IMG/VR virus record: IMGVR_UViG_3300046777_000444
Coordinates: 1-40,353 of that record
Reading direction: 5' to 3' (one strand)
Origin: a virus
DNA: 40,353 bases
Of the stretch, positions 26,241 to 35,889 are shown piece after piece. How positions within the stretch are numbered: position 1 is the stretch's first letter; every line of letters starts with the position of its first letter. The translations under genes and the position numbers were made by a program. The notes beneath the pieces are model-generated. The model worked only from the letters and a program-made list of their open reading frames with translations. It made no database searches and was not told the DNA's origin.

Positions 26241-28025
26241 ATGGCACTATCGATTGAGCAGATTGCTGCGCGAGTTACTTCTCTGCGCTATCGCGCTGCA
26301 GACAGGGACCAACGCAACCTAGATGTACTTGCTGTACGCAAAGGTCAAATCTCTACTGTCTATCCTGATTTCTTTCCAGACGGAGTAGATGCAAATGTCG
26401 TTGCAAACTTTGTTGATATTGTGGCAAGAGACCTTTCAGAGGTTATGGCACCACTACCAGCGGTTAACTGTAATGCCGCGAATTCGGTTTCTGACCGCTC
26501 TCGTAAGTTCGCTGATACTCGCACTCGCATTGCCTCTAACTATTTTGCTCATTCAGATTTATCTGTACAGATGTATCAAGGGGCGGACTGGTACATAACC
26601 TATGGATTCCTCCCGTTCATTATTGAACTGGATGAAGAAGCAAAACTGCCTCGCATACGCGTAGAAAACCCAATAGGTGCTTACCCTGAGTTTGACCGCT
26701 ACGGACGTTGCGTTGCTTTTGCAAAACGCTACACAATGACACTAGGTGAATTGGTCTCACTATTCCCTGAATTCGAGTATGAGTTGCTTGGCAAACTACG
26801 CTATGAGCAAGACTTAACTCAACAGGTTGAGATGATTCGCTACTACGACAAAGACCAGTCGGTGGTTTATTTGCCTACAAAAGAAAACTTAGTTCTTTCT
26901 AAGGCTAAGAATCCATTGGGCAAGATGATGATTGTTGTTGCTCGTAAGCCGTCTGTCGATAATGAAATGCGTGGTCAGTTTGACGACATTATCGGTATTC
27001 AGTTGCTTCGCAACCGTTTTGCTTTACTTGCTATGGAAGCAGCAGAAAAGTCTGTTCAGGCTCCTATTGTTCTTCCATCCGATGTACAAGAACTTATGCT
27101 TGGTGGAGATGCGGTTATCCGCACAAACAATCCAGGTGGAGTTCGCCGTGTAGAACTTACATTGCCACAAGGCGCATTTACAGAGCAGACATTACTCAAT
27201 CAAGAAATGCGTGTCGGTGCACGTTATCCAGAAGGACGTACTGGAAACGTTGATGCATCAATTGTTACAGGACAAGGCGTACAGGCTCTTATGGGAGCAT
27301 TTGATACGCAAGTTAAGAGCGCTCAAGCAATCTTTGCGAGCGCCCTGCGCGATGTTATTTCTGTATGTTTTGAGATTGATGAAAGAATTTTCCCTGAGCA
27401 AAAGACCATTCGTGGTGTTGACTCTGGTAGCCCATATGAAATTACATATAATCCTCGCAAGGATATCAAGGGTGACTACTCAGCAGATGTCCGCTACGGA
27501 ATGCTCGCTGGTCTAAATCCAGCACAAGGTCTAATCTTTATGCTCCAGGCTCTCGGTGGTGGATTAATTTCTAAAGATTTGGCTATGCGCGAACTTCCCT
27601 TCACAGTCAACGTCACACAAGAACTTGAAAAGATTGAAGTTGAAAGTATGCGTGCTGCGCTGCTTGGCTCACTTACTGCCTATACGCAGGCAATCCCTGC
27701 GATGGCAACTCAAGGTGGCGATGCATCTGACGTAGTACGTAAAATTGCTTCAGTAATCAAGTCTCGCCAAAAGGGTAAGGCGCTAGAAGATGCGATTGAG
27801 GAAGTATTTGCTCCTCAAGCACAGGTTCCTTCTGCTGGAGCCGTCCCTGAAATGGTTGAGCAACCGTCCCCTGCTCCCTTGGGTGCTCCAGTAGAAGGCT
27901 CTCCTTCACCAGAGATACCAACTCCAGCACCAGCAGCAGGCGCACCAGACATTTTAAGTCTTCTATCATCCATATCTGGAGCAGGAGAAGCGAACGCAAG
28001 CGTAAGAACTATTCGACGAAGATAA
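26241..28025 (+). CDS. Portal protein, 594 aa
   Basis: Follows the terminase by six bases, with AGGAAACT before ATG. The sequence pattern (GADWYITYGFLPFIIELDEE, RVENPIGAYPEFDRYGRCVA, then QFDDIIGIQLLRNRFALLAM) and length match phage portal proteins. The C-terminal 70 residues are Pro/Ala-rich and probably disordered. It forms the dodecameric ring for DNA entry and attaches the tail. Confidence 0.88.
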   Translation: MALSIEQIAARVTSLRYRAADRDQRNLDVLAVRKGQISTVYPDFFPDGVDANVVANFVDIVARDLSEVMAPLPAVNCNAANSVSDRSRKFADTRTRIASNYFAHSDLSVQMYQGADWYITYGFLPFIIELDEEAKLPRIRVENPIGAYPEFDRYGRCVAFAKRYTMTLGELVSLFPEFEYELLGKLRYEQDLTQQVEMIRYYDKDQSVVYLPTKENLVLSKAKNPLGKMMIVVARKPSVDNEMRGQFDDIIGIQLLRNRFALLAMEAAEKSVQAPIVLPSDVQELMLGGDAVIRTNNPGGVRRVELTLPQGAFTEQTLLNQEMRVGARYPEGRTGNVDASIVTGQGVQALMGAFDTQVKSAQAIFASALRDVISVCFEIDERIFPEQKTIRGVDSGSPYEITYNPRKDIKGDYSADVRYGMLAGLNPAQGLIFMLQALGGGLISKDLAMRELPFTVNVTQELEKIEVESMRAALLGSLTAYTQAIPAMATQGGDASDVVRKIASVIKSRQKGKALEDAIEEVFAPQAQVPSAGAVPEMVEQPSPAPLGAPVEGSPSPEIPTPAPAAGAPDILSLLSSISGAGEANASVRTIRRR

Positions 28026-28038
28026 TTTAGGAGGGGAC

Positions 28039-28575
28039 GTGACAACAATTATTGGAATCGAATATGATGATAAAAGCGTCATCGTTGCCGATAGCAGAGT
28101 AGTAGATGATTCTGGAAGAGTTTACGCACACAAGGTAATGAAGAAGATTGCCGAGCGTGGAGCAATACTGATTGCAGGAGCAGGAGAAGTTGCTCCTTGC
28201 GATATAGCCCAGAATATCTGGAATCCACCAGCATTTACTGCCAAGGATAAAAAAGACCCTTACAAGTTTATGATTGTAAAGGCTATGCCTTCTCTGCGTA
28301 AATGCTTAACCGATAACGGTTATAATTTTGATGAAGATAAAAAAGACGGTATGCGCTTTCAGTTCTTAATGTCTGTAGGCGGAGAACTTTTTGATGTAGA
28401 TGAAGACTTGTCTGTTATGAAAAATGAAGACAACTTCTATGCTATTGGCTCAGGTGGTCCATTTGCATTGGGCGCATTATATGCAGGAGCAGAGCCTATG
28501 CAGGCTATGGAGATAGCATCAAAAGTTAGTGCATATTCAGCAGCACCGTTTTATACTGAAGAACAATATAAATGA
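28039..28575 (+). CDS. Proteasome/HslV-like Ntn hydrolase, candidate capsid protease
   Basis: After removal of Met the protein would start TTIIGIEYDDKSVIVADSR. Thr1 with Asp17 (ADSR) is exactly the spacing of proteasome beta subunits and HslV, a KK pair near 33-35 (VMKKI) fits Lys33, AGAGEV fits the Gly47 region, and YAIGSGGPFALGAL matches HslV AIGSGGNYA. So the catalytic set looks intact in 178 residues. Position right after the portal is that of prohead proteases. GTG start with AGGAGGGGAC. Alternatives are interference with the host proteasome or another peptidase role. Confidence 0.85.
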   Translation: MTTIIGIEYDDKSVIVADSRVVDDSGRVYAHKVMKKIAERGAILIAGAGEVAPCDIAQNIWNPPAFTAKDKKDPYKFMIVKAMPSLRKCLTDNGYNFDEDKKDGMRFQFLMSVGGELFDVDEDLSVMKNEDNFYAIGSGGPFALGALYAGAEPMQAMEIASKVSAYSAAPFYTEEQYK

Positions 28576-28799
28576 GCAGGTTTAATGACGCCATAAACAA
28601 CGCAATGCGTGTATTGGCTGAAGAACTAGAAGACTCTGAGAACCAAATCTGCACAGGATGGGTTCTTGTAAGCGAATGGTCAGATTTTGAGGGAACTCGA
28701 TATCTAATGACCGATGTAAGCGACAATATGAATCCTTGGCTTGCCAAAGGAATGCTATTGAGCGCAGAAGAATATTCATACTCACCAGAGGAGAAGTAA
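28572..28799 (+). CDS. Hypothetical protein, 75 aa
   Basis: An acidic protein (FNDAINNAMRVLAEELEDSE, QICTGWVLVSEWSDFEG, YLMTDVSDNMNPWLAKGML) that looks folded, with ATGA overlap to the protease gene and TAATG overlap to the next. The type is common in actinophage head modules; function unknown. Could be a partner or inhibitor of the protease, which is speculation. Confidence 0.72.
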   Translation: MSRFNDAINNAMRVLAEELEDSENQICTGWVLVSEWSDFEGTRYLMTDVSDNMNPWLAKGMLLSAEEYSYSPEEK

Positions 28800-29305
28800 T
28801 GGTTAGCGGAGGATTTCGTCCTAAAGCAAAGCAGAACAATCCTATGAGCGTTTCTGGTACTGGTGGAGACGGACAATCAGGAAAGTTCGTGGCTGAAAAA
28901 GTTGCTAAAGCAACTCAACTTCGTCCATCTGGATTTCCTCAAGGAGAAAACAAGGCTATGGCACAAACAATTTCAGAAGGTGGCAACGTAAAGACAACAG
29001 CATCTGCTGCTAATCCAGCATCAAATGTTCCAGCCCCAAGTGCAAGCCTTTCAAGTTTAATGTCAGCAATAACTCCACTAGATGCGGAGCCAACAGAATA
29101 TCTTCCAATCTCTGATGGTGTTGATTTTGGCAAAGGTCGTGGTAGCGAAGTTCTTCCTAGAAGTTTAAATCCTGACGCACGTCAGATTGAGAATGTAACT
29201 TTAATCAAGAAGTATGCACCAGACCTTCTGAACGCAGCGCGTATGCCAGGAGCACCTGATTCATACAAGAGAATGGTTAATGCCCTTCTACGAGAGACGT
29301 TCTAA
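28799..29305 (+). CDS. Disordered head-module protein, 168 aa
   Basis: The first 110 residues are low-complexity, rich in Gly, Ala, Ser and Pro (SGGFRPKAKQNNPMSVSGTG, NPASNVPAPSASLSSLM). The C-terminal 60 form a folded-looking helical part (RQIENVTLIKKYAPDLLNAA, YKRMVNALLRETF). I chose ATG 28799 at the TAATG overlap; an in-frame ATG further upstream (28736) lies inside the previous gene. Possibly a minor head protein. Confidence 0.7.
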   Translation: MVSGGFRPKAKQNNPMSVSGTGGDGQSGKFVAEKVAKATQLRPSGFPQGENKAMAQTISEGGNVKTTASAANPASNVPAPSASLSSLMSAITPLDAEPTEYLPISDGVDFGKGRGSEVLPRSLNPDARQIENVTLIKKYAPDLLNAARMPGAPDSYKRMVNALLRETF

Positions 29306-29307
29306 CT

Positions 29308-29511
29308 GTGTGGTTGGAGAATACATTCTTTGACCATTTAGACAAATTCGGTAACTCCCTAGGTTACGAAAACTTTGGGATTGCTTTTATGCTGTCTATG
29401 GTTCCCTGGGAAAGTCCAACTGATAGAGATAACTTTATTAGAGACATAACAGGTCAAGATGTTAAGGGCGGAGAGCCATCTAACTTTAATCCAGAGATTT
29501 TGGAGTTCTAA
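29308..29511 (+). CDS. Hypothetical protein, 67 aa, GTG start
   Basis: GTG two bases after the previous stop. The product (WLENTFFDHLDKFGNSLGYE, FGIAFMLSMVPWESPTDRDN) is compact and hydrophobic but without a clear membrane helix. Its TAA overlaps the start of the 1,758-residue protein. Small partner of that protein is possible; no family recognised. Confidence 0.65.
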   Translation: MWLENTFFDHLDKFGNSLGYENFGIAFMLSMVPWESPTDRDNFIRDITGQDVKGGEPSNFNPEILEF

Positions 29512-32500
29512 TGTCATTTTGGGATACCTTCAAGAAGTCTCTAGGTGGCGACAAAGATGCTATGCAGAAAATTGTCGACACTCTTTCACCTTGGAATATT
29601 GCTAAAAGAAATATCCAAAACAATACTAAGCGCGTTCTTGGTGCTGCAAAAGAAGTTGCAGAAATAGCGCAACCAATTACAAAGCCAGTTGGTCAGGCTT
29701 TAGGATATCTTGGCAAAGGAGCACTTGCTCCATTTCAGGCATTTGGTATTCAACCAGGCGCATCTCCAGCAGGCGGTATTCTAAAAGCAGGAGCACAGAT
29801 TGGCGCTTCTCGCGCTGCTGCTCAACTTGAAACTAATTATGGCATCAAGTTAAATGATTCTTTACGTGACGGTATGGCTGAGTATGCTGCTCAAACTGCA
29901 GCAGAGGCTGCTATCCCATTTGACCCAATGTTATGGGTTTCAGCACAGGCTGAAGAAAAAGTATTTAGTCCATTAATAAAGCGTCCAATATCTACAGCAG
30001 CACTTTTAACTGACCCAAACAGCCCTCTCTATGAGAATGATGCTTATGGAAAAGGTTTACAACTTAGTGATTTACAGACCGCTTATCAACGTACTGGAAA
30101 TCAATACGAAATTATTGATGGAAAAGAAGTTCTTGTAAGTCCAGGAGTATCTCTTGGTGTAGCCCTTACAAAGTCTTATCTAAATCCATTCCACGTAACT
30201 GGTATATCTGATGCCATCCTTGAAGATGGCGGTATTGATATTGACCGAGTTAATCTATGGGATGACCAAGATGTACAAAGTAACTTTACAGATAATACAA
30301 CTGGTCGATGGATGACTGGCTTTACAGATGCGTTAGTAGGAAACGTTGCAATTGTTGGTGCTGTAAATAAATCTATCTCTGCTATGAAAGCAGCAGCAAG
30401 AGCAGCAGGCTTTAATACAAAACTTAATGTTTATGATGGCGATGCTATCAACAAACTTGAGAAGTTGGCTGACGACCACCTAAGTGGTCAATCGCAAACT
30501 GTATTTGGTCAGGATATTGTTAATCTTGCTGGCACTAAAGATATTGTTTTAATTAATAAGATTCTTAAACCACATTCAAATAACCCTCGTCTAGCATCTT
30601 TAATCAAAGAAACTGAAGACCCAGCATTCGTAAGAGACTTACTATTGGCTGATAAGGGCTACGCCCCAGCAATTAATCGTCTTATGACAGCCCAGAAGGC
30701 TGATGATTTGTGGTATTTATCTAATGCATCTGATGAGATATTTGCTGACTTTGCAAAAAATGGCAAGTATCGTTCATACAATGCACAGGCTAAAGAGCGT
30801 TGGAGCCAAGCATTTGATGATGCTATTGCTAAGAATCCTGAATCTCAGCGTATCTTTGATGCGTTTATGCGTGACCAATTTGACGCACAAACAGGTAAAT
30901 TTATACCAGAGCCTAGAGTTCTAGGTACAACTTATAAGCCAGCAGAACCAATTGTTGGTAAAGATGTATTTATCAAAGGGCGAGAATTCAAGCAACGCTT
31001 TGGTGCTGCTACTGAAGTTCGTGACTATAGCAATATCGGTGGAGTTGCCCAGACTCTTATCGGTGGTGGACGTCGTGGAGATGCAGTAACTGCATTAATT
31101 AAGTTTACTGGTGGCAAACTTCCTAGAGGAATTATCAGCCATTCAGGTCTTCGCCCTCAAGATATGGTTGAAGAATTAAATGCTTGGTTAGATGATATTC
31201 CTTTGTTTTCAAAAGGAACTAATACAATAAACCTTGCAGATGGAACAGTAGTCAAGGCTGCAGACTATCGCCGTAACATTATTGATAAGGCTTTAATGCT
31301 TAAGACTGATGGCGAGCGCGAAGTATTCTTTAAGGCTATGACTAAAGAAGTTGGCGTAGATGTTATGGGCACAATGGGCGTAGGCAGAGTCCGTGCACAA
31401 CAATTCGTAGATGACTTTATGGATGACCTAAATAAGTATCACGGGGACCTTAAGCGTGACTCTTATGCTATGGACCCAAGTGGTGTTCGTACAGTTATTG
31501 ACCCACAAACACAGCGTCAGTTGGTAAATGCTACTCCACTTTTACCTCTTGGCAAGATTGTCCGTGAGGCTAAAAGAATTCAGGGTTCATTTGACCCAAC
31601 TAATAATACATTTACTGATGCTGGTAGAACTATATTTGAACTTGGAAATAAGACGTTCTCATTTGCACAGTTAGTACGTCCAGCATATGTTCCAAAGAAC
31701 TCTATCTTCGAACCATTAAATGCTGCAATTATGTCTCAAGGCTCAAAGGTTCTATTTGATGGTGCTGAGACATTTGCTAAGAATACAATCTTTAATAATA
31801 AGAATCGTTTTAATCAGGTTGTTAATAAGGCTAATATCAAGAGTGCAGCCAGACGTAGAGCATTAAAACAAGAATATGCTCAGTACTCTGAACAGTACGA
31901 GAAGGCAGTTGACCTAGTTGATAGGTCTACAGCAGAGTGGGTTGAGTTCTTTATCAATCCAAGTTCTCGTTCTCCAGTAGTTAAAGCAGAATATGCTGAC
32001 ATTGTAAAGAGTGAACTAAGCGCAGCGGAACGCCTTATCGATAAACTTGAAACAAAAATGCGTAATAGGGCTAGAGAGTTTGGCGTAGAAAGAGAACAAG
32101 TTCCGACTCTTTATGGTTTAGTTCGCCGAACTCAATATCTTAAGACATTAAATGACCCAAGAATTGCTGGCGATATCAGGGCTGCAGAGTTGGCTATCAC
32201 AAAGGCTGCAGGAGATATAAATACTTTAGCGCCTGATTTGAATAATCTTAATAAGAATATCAAGACTGCCTATGATGATATCGATAAACTTCTTGTTGAT
32301 ATGGGTCCAACCCGTAAGAAGTTAGCAGATGAATTCTCTGTTGTTGATAACGCAAGAATCCGTCGTCGTGGTCGTCAAGAGCCTGATGGCTACGTAATGA
32401 GCAATGGTCAAGTAATAAAGATTCCTCGCCTCGAAAGCGAAAATAATCTAGGTACTTCCTATAAGGCTGAAATATCTAACAGACATACCCGCGAAATGGA

Positions 32501-34787
32501 AATCCTTGGAGATAAGACATTCGCAAAGGGTATTCAGATGTTGGGTCGTAGAAGCCCTAATCGTATTACCGATGTTACTGACCCTCTTTATTTTGACGAG
32601 TTAGCATATACAGTAAATAACTTTATGCGAGGCGATGTACTTGTTGACCAGATTCTTGCTGGTCGTACTCGTAATGAAATCATTGAAAACTGGGGATTAA
32701 AGCGTGGCGGTAGGTCATACGCTGAAGAATTCGGTAGAGATGCATCTGACATCATCGATATGATTGATGACCAAATTTCATATGTCAATCGATATCTACC
32801 AACACTTGAGGCAAAGGCTGCAGCAGCAGCGGGCGAAGTTCGTGGAAACCAACTTGCCCAATTACTAGGAGATAAACTAGATAGATTAACTCCTATCAAT
32901 CCTCTTGAAAACAAATATGCAACACCTATTGAGCAGTCTAAAGATTTCTTAGATGCAATTGATAGAGCCTCAAGCAAGGCTTGGACGCTATTAGGTGCTC
33001 CTGAAAATGCTATTCGCTGGGCTTGGGGTAGCGTTGAGTTGAAAGCAAGAACTGTTGAGAAGTTAGAAATGCTTGCTGCTCAAGGTTATTCAATAGATGT
33101 ATCAACTATTAACTCAGTCCGTCAGGCTGCAGCAGTAGAGATGGTTAAAGAAGCAGAAAAAACTTTCTACTCTATTCGCCGTCAGAATCGTGGATTGTAT
33201 GCAGCACGTACAGTTCTATCGTTCCCAGCAGCATCTGCTAGCGGTATATATCGTTATACCCGATTTGCTGCTAAAGCGCCTCAGCGCATTGCAGGATTCT
33301 TAAACTCTTATTATGGTTTATTTAATACTTTTGGCGTAGACAAGTATGGTAATCCAGTAGAAGACCCATTCGATGCTGAGTATTTATTAGTACCAGGAAC
33401 TAAAGAACTTGGTCTAAATAAGGGTCGCGGGGTTATGGTTGGTACTAGGGCTGCTAACTTTATTGCTAACTTTGCTGGTCCTTCATATCTAATGCCAAGT
33501 TCACTTGGAGCCGTAGTAGCCCTTAAACCTGGTAATGATAAAATTATAAGAGATGCTATTAATACTTTCTTTGGAAAAGTTCCTGGATATTCATATGAAG
33601 AACTATTCCCATATGGACTAGAGCCTGATTTAGCAAAACAGGCTAAACAAACATTTACTCCAGCCTGGTTAAGAAACTTTATGCTTTATGTTGCTGGAGA
33701 TGACTCAAAGAAAGACTGGGTAGATTCATATACCTCTGAGTGGAATTACCAGATGGCTCTTTATGAAATGGGAATTGGTAAGGCTCCAACAGAAGAAATG
33801 ATTGTCAAGCAAACTAAAAAGAAATTCAGAGAGAAGTTCTTATGGCAGTTTGCTTCTCCACTTGGAACTGCAGCAGTAGTTGATAATAGACCAGATAGCA
33901 TTTTCTCGACTTACTTTAGGGCTGCTGTTGATAAGTATAAAGGTATGGGACTTAGCGATAGAGAGGCTAAGAAGCGGGCAGAAGATGACCTTAATGCCAG
34001 AGTATCTGTTACTGGTAAGAAGGTTGAGTTCCCAATGGACCGCTTGTATTTTGGTTCTAAGCGTAAGCCAAAGGCTGCTTATATAACTCCAACAGTTGAA
34101 GGTTATAAGCGAGTATGGGAAGAATTCTCTGGTCTTGCTAAAGACCTTGCTGTAAAAGATAAGAACCTAGTTGGCTTGATTACTGCAGACCTAAGAGGCG
34201 CAGATACTGATGCCAATATAGCAAGAGTTTTAAATCGACCTGGCACAACTTTGCCTGATGGAACTGTTTTAAACTTACCACTTAAGTCGGTAGCCGATGT
34301 TGAAAAAGACATTGAAGTATCTCGAGTATGGAAAGCATATGGAGATTATAAGAGACAACTTAATGAATTGGCTAAAAAACAGCAGTATGCAAGTTACTCA
34401 TCAGTTCCTGAACTAAGAGATGCTCTTAAGGCTTACGCTCTACAACTTGGTCAGTTTAGTGAAAATTGGCTATTTGAATACAATCAAAGAGAGTCAAAGG
34501 ATATATCTTATCAATATGCCTGGGGCTTAACTAAGATTGTTAAAGATAATAAGTTTATGGAAAAGCACGGCAATACTCAGTTCTGGACTCACGCAGAAGC
34601 CATTATGAGATACCGTGATGATTATGTGAAGTTATATAAAGATGCTCCAACGGGTACAAAGGGCATAGTTCAAAATGCCTGGAGAGATTATGTTAACTCC
34701 GTACTTGATGTAGTCGACCCTAAGTTGGCTGACATCCTAGATAGATACTTTGAAAACGACAATCTAACAGAGGTGAACATTGACTAG
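29511..34787 (+). CDS. Giant internal or structural virion protein, 1,758 aa
   Basis: The largest gene of the phage. It begins with MSFWDTFKKSLGGDKDAMQK and has a 230-residue helical front, long charged helices at about 760-1000 (for example SAARRRALKQEYAQYSEQYE), and hydrophobic segments near 1290-1350 (NFIANFAGPSYLMPSSLGAV). No tape-measure repeats or catalytic motif were recognised. Length and position between portal and scaffold fit an ejected internal virion protein of a short-tailed phage. Membrane-active segments would be consistent with DNA ejection. Inference from context. Confidence 0.65.
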   Translation: MSFWDTFKKSLGGDKDAMQKIVDTLSPWNIAKRNIQNNTKRVLGAAKEVAEIAQPITKPVGQALGYLGKGALAPFQAFGIQPGASPAGGILKAGAQIGASRAAAQLETNYGIKLNDSLRDGMAEYAAQTAAEAAIPFDPMLWVSAQAEEKVFSPLIKRPISTAALLTDPNSPLYENDAYGKGLQLSDLQTAYQRTGNQYEIIDGKEVLVSPGVSLGVALTKSYLNPFHVTGISDAILEDGGIDIDRVNLWDDQDVQSNFTDNTTGRWMTGFTDALVGNVAIVGAVNKSISAMKAAARAAGFNTKLNVYDGDAINKLEKLADDHLSGQSQTVFGQDIVNLAGTKDIVLINKILKPHSNNPRLASLIKETEDPAFVRDLLLADKGYAPAINRLMTAQKADDLWYLSNASDEIFADFAKNGKYRSYNAQAKERWSQAFDDAIAKNPESQRIFDAFMRDQFDAQTGKFIPEPRVLGTTYKPAEPIVGKDVFIKGREFKQRFGAATEVRDYSNIGGVAQTLIGGGRRGDAVTALIKFTGGKLPRGIISHSGLRPQDMVEELNAWLDDIPLFSKGTNTINLADGTVVKAADYRRNIIDKALMLKTDGEREVFFKAMTKEVGVDVMGTMGVGRVRAQQFVDDFMDDLNKYHGDLKRDSYAMDPSGVRTVIDPQTQRQLVNATPLLPLGKIVREAKRIQGSFDPTNNTFTDAGRTIFELGNKTFSFAQLVRPAYVPKNSIFEPLNAAIMSQGSKVLFDGAETFAKNTIFNNKNRFNQVVNKANIKSAARRRALKQEYAQYSEQYEKAVDLVDRSTAEWVEFFINPSSRSPVVKAEYADIVKSELSAAERLIDKLETKMRNRAREFGVEREQVPTLYGLVRRTQYLKTLNDPRIAGDIRAAELAITKAAGDINTLAPDLNNLNKNIKTAYDDIDKLLVDMGPTRKKLADEFSVVDNARIRRRGRQEPDGYVMSNGQVIKIPRLESENNLGTSYKAEISNRHTREMEILGDKTFAKGIQMLGRRSPNRITDVTDPLYFDELAYTVNNFMRGDVLVDQILAGRTRNEIIENWGLKRGGRSYAEEFGRDASDIIDMIDDQISYVNRYLPTLEAKAAAAAGEVRGNQLAQLLGDKLDRLTPINPLENKYATPIEQSKDFLDAIDRASSKAWTLLGAPENAIRWAWGSVELKARTVEKLEMLAAQGYSIDVSTINSVRQAAAVEMVKEAEKTFYSIRRQNRGLYAARTVLSFPAASASGIYRYTRFAAKAPQRIAGFLNSYYGLFNTFGVDKYGNPVEDPFDAEYLLVPGTKELGLNKGRGVMVGTRAANFIANFAGPSYLMPSSLGAVVALKPGNDKIIRDAINTFFGKVPGYSYEELFPYGLEPDLAKQAKQTFTPAWLRNFMLYVAGDDSKKDWVDSYTSEWNYQMALYEMGIGKAPTEEMIVKQTKKKFREKFLWQFASPLGTAAVVDNRPDSIFSTYFRAAVDKYKGMGLSDREAKKRAEDDLNARVSVTGKKVEFPMDRLYFGSKRKPKAAYITPTVEGYKRVWEEFSGLAKDLAVKDKNLVGLITADLRGADTDANIARVLNRPGTTLPDGTVLNLPLKSVADVEKDIEVSRVWKAYGDYKRQLNELAKKQQYASYSSVPELRDALKAYALQLGQFSENWLFEYNQRESKDISYQYAWGLTKIVKDNKFMEKHGNTQFWTHAEAIMRYRDDYVKLYKDAPTGTKGIVQNAWRDYVNSVLDVVDPKLADILDRYFENDNLTEVNID

Positions 34788-35889
34788 GTATAGAAAAAGT
34801 ATGTTACCACCTGCCCCACAGTTACCAACTATCAGTGGTAAAGGTAGCAAGAAGACCATTAACTATATCTGGATGCCAGATAAGAATGGCGTTCTAGTCA
34901 AGAAAGACTCTGCTTTTGTAAAGAAGAACTTTGCCAAGTTATCTGCATCAGCGCAGAATGCGCTCGCAGAGTATGTCATTGGAGTTCAGAATCGTCAGCC
35001 TACTGATGCAGCCCGCAAGACTGTATATAACAGCATCATTGATGCAGCAGTTGCTGCCTACAAAGAAGGCAAGAAGCAGACTCCTTGGGATGTATTAGAA
35101 GTTCAACTTGCCAATACTCCACCGATTCTTAATAAGAGTATTGCCTATACAAACTACGATAAGTTCTCTACAGATGCACTTCTTCGTAAGATGGCTAAAG
35201 ACCTTGGATTCCCTCCAGCAGCCATCACAGATGCTGACCTATCCGACTTCTTTAGCAAGGTAACAGAATCAACAAAAGCGGGAGCAAAGCAGACTCAAGT
35301 TATTATTGGACCTGACGGAACTCAAGAGACAATCACAACTCCTGCTCAATTTGATATCAATACATTTGCACAGAACTATCTATGGTCAAAGGTAAATCTA
35401 GGTGATGCTAAGTCTTTACCTACTAGCGTAATCAATCAGGCTAATGCCTTAAGAAACATACTTAAAGATAATGGTCTACAACTTAGTGACAAAGAAGTAA
35501 CTAAATATAGTTATGACATTGCTAAAGGTGATAAGACAATAGCAGATTTACAAAGAGACTTTAGTGAAATGGCAGCAAAGTTGTATCCACTTTACGCTGA
35601 CCGTCTTCGCGCAACCCCTGGTCTTACTGTAAGAGAAGCAGCATCTTCAATCTTAAATCCAATTGCTGCTGCTTGGGAAATAGACCCAAATGAATTAGAT
35701 ATAACTGACCCAAACATTGACCAGTTCATCAGACCAGATGGAGTAATTGGTAAGGCTCAACCTAAATCTGCTGCGGAGGTTTCTATGTGGGCTATGAATC
35801 ACCCTAACCGCGAGAAGACAAAGGCTGAAATTTCTAGAGCACAAGATGCAGCAGTTCAGTTCGCACGAGTAATGGGATTTGGAGTATAA
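34780..35889 (+). CDS. Structural protein, 369 aa
   Basis: Mostly helical, with Ala- and Lys-rich segments (KKNFAKLSASAQNALAEYVI, LLRKMAKDLGFPPAAITDAD) and a QVIIGPDGTQETITTP strand pair. I use TTG 34780, which lies a few bases after GAGGTG and overlaps the previous stop; ATG 34801 is the alternative. The segment DLRQAG-like of its neighbour is absent. Probably a virion or internal protein acting with the giant protein. Confidence 0.65.
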   Translation: MTRYRKSMLPPAPQLPTISGKGSKKTINYIWMPDKNGVLVKKDSAFVKKNFAKLSASAQNALAEYVIGVQNRQPTDAARKTVYNSIIDAAVAAYKEGKKQTPWDVLEVQLANTPPILNKSIAYTNYDKFSTDALLRKMAKDLGFPPAAITDADLSDFFSKVTESTKAGAKQTQVIIGPDGTQETITTPAQFDINTFAQNYLWSKVNLGDAKSLPTSVINQANALRNILKDNGLQLSDKEVTKYSYDIAKGDKTIADLQRDFSEMAAKLYPLYADRLRATPGLTVREAASSILNPIAAAWEIDPNELDITDPNIDQFIRPDGVIGKAQPKSAAEVSMWAMNHPNREKTKAEISRAQDAAVQFARVMGFGV

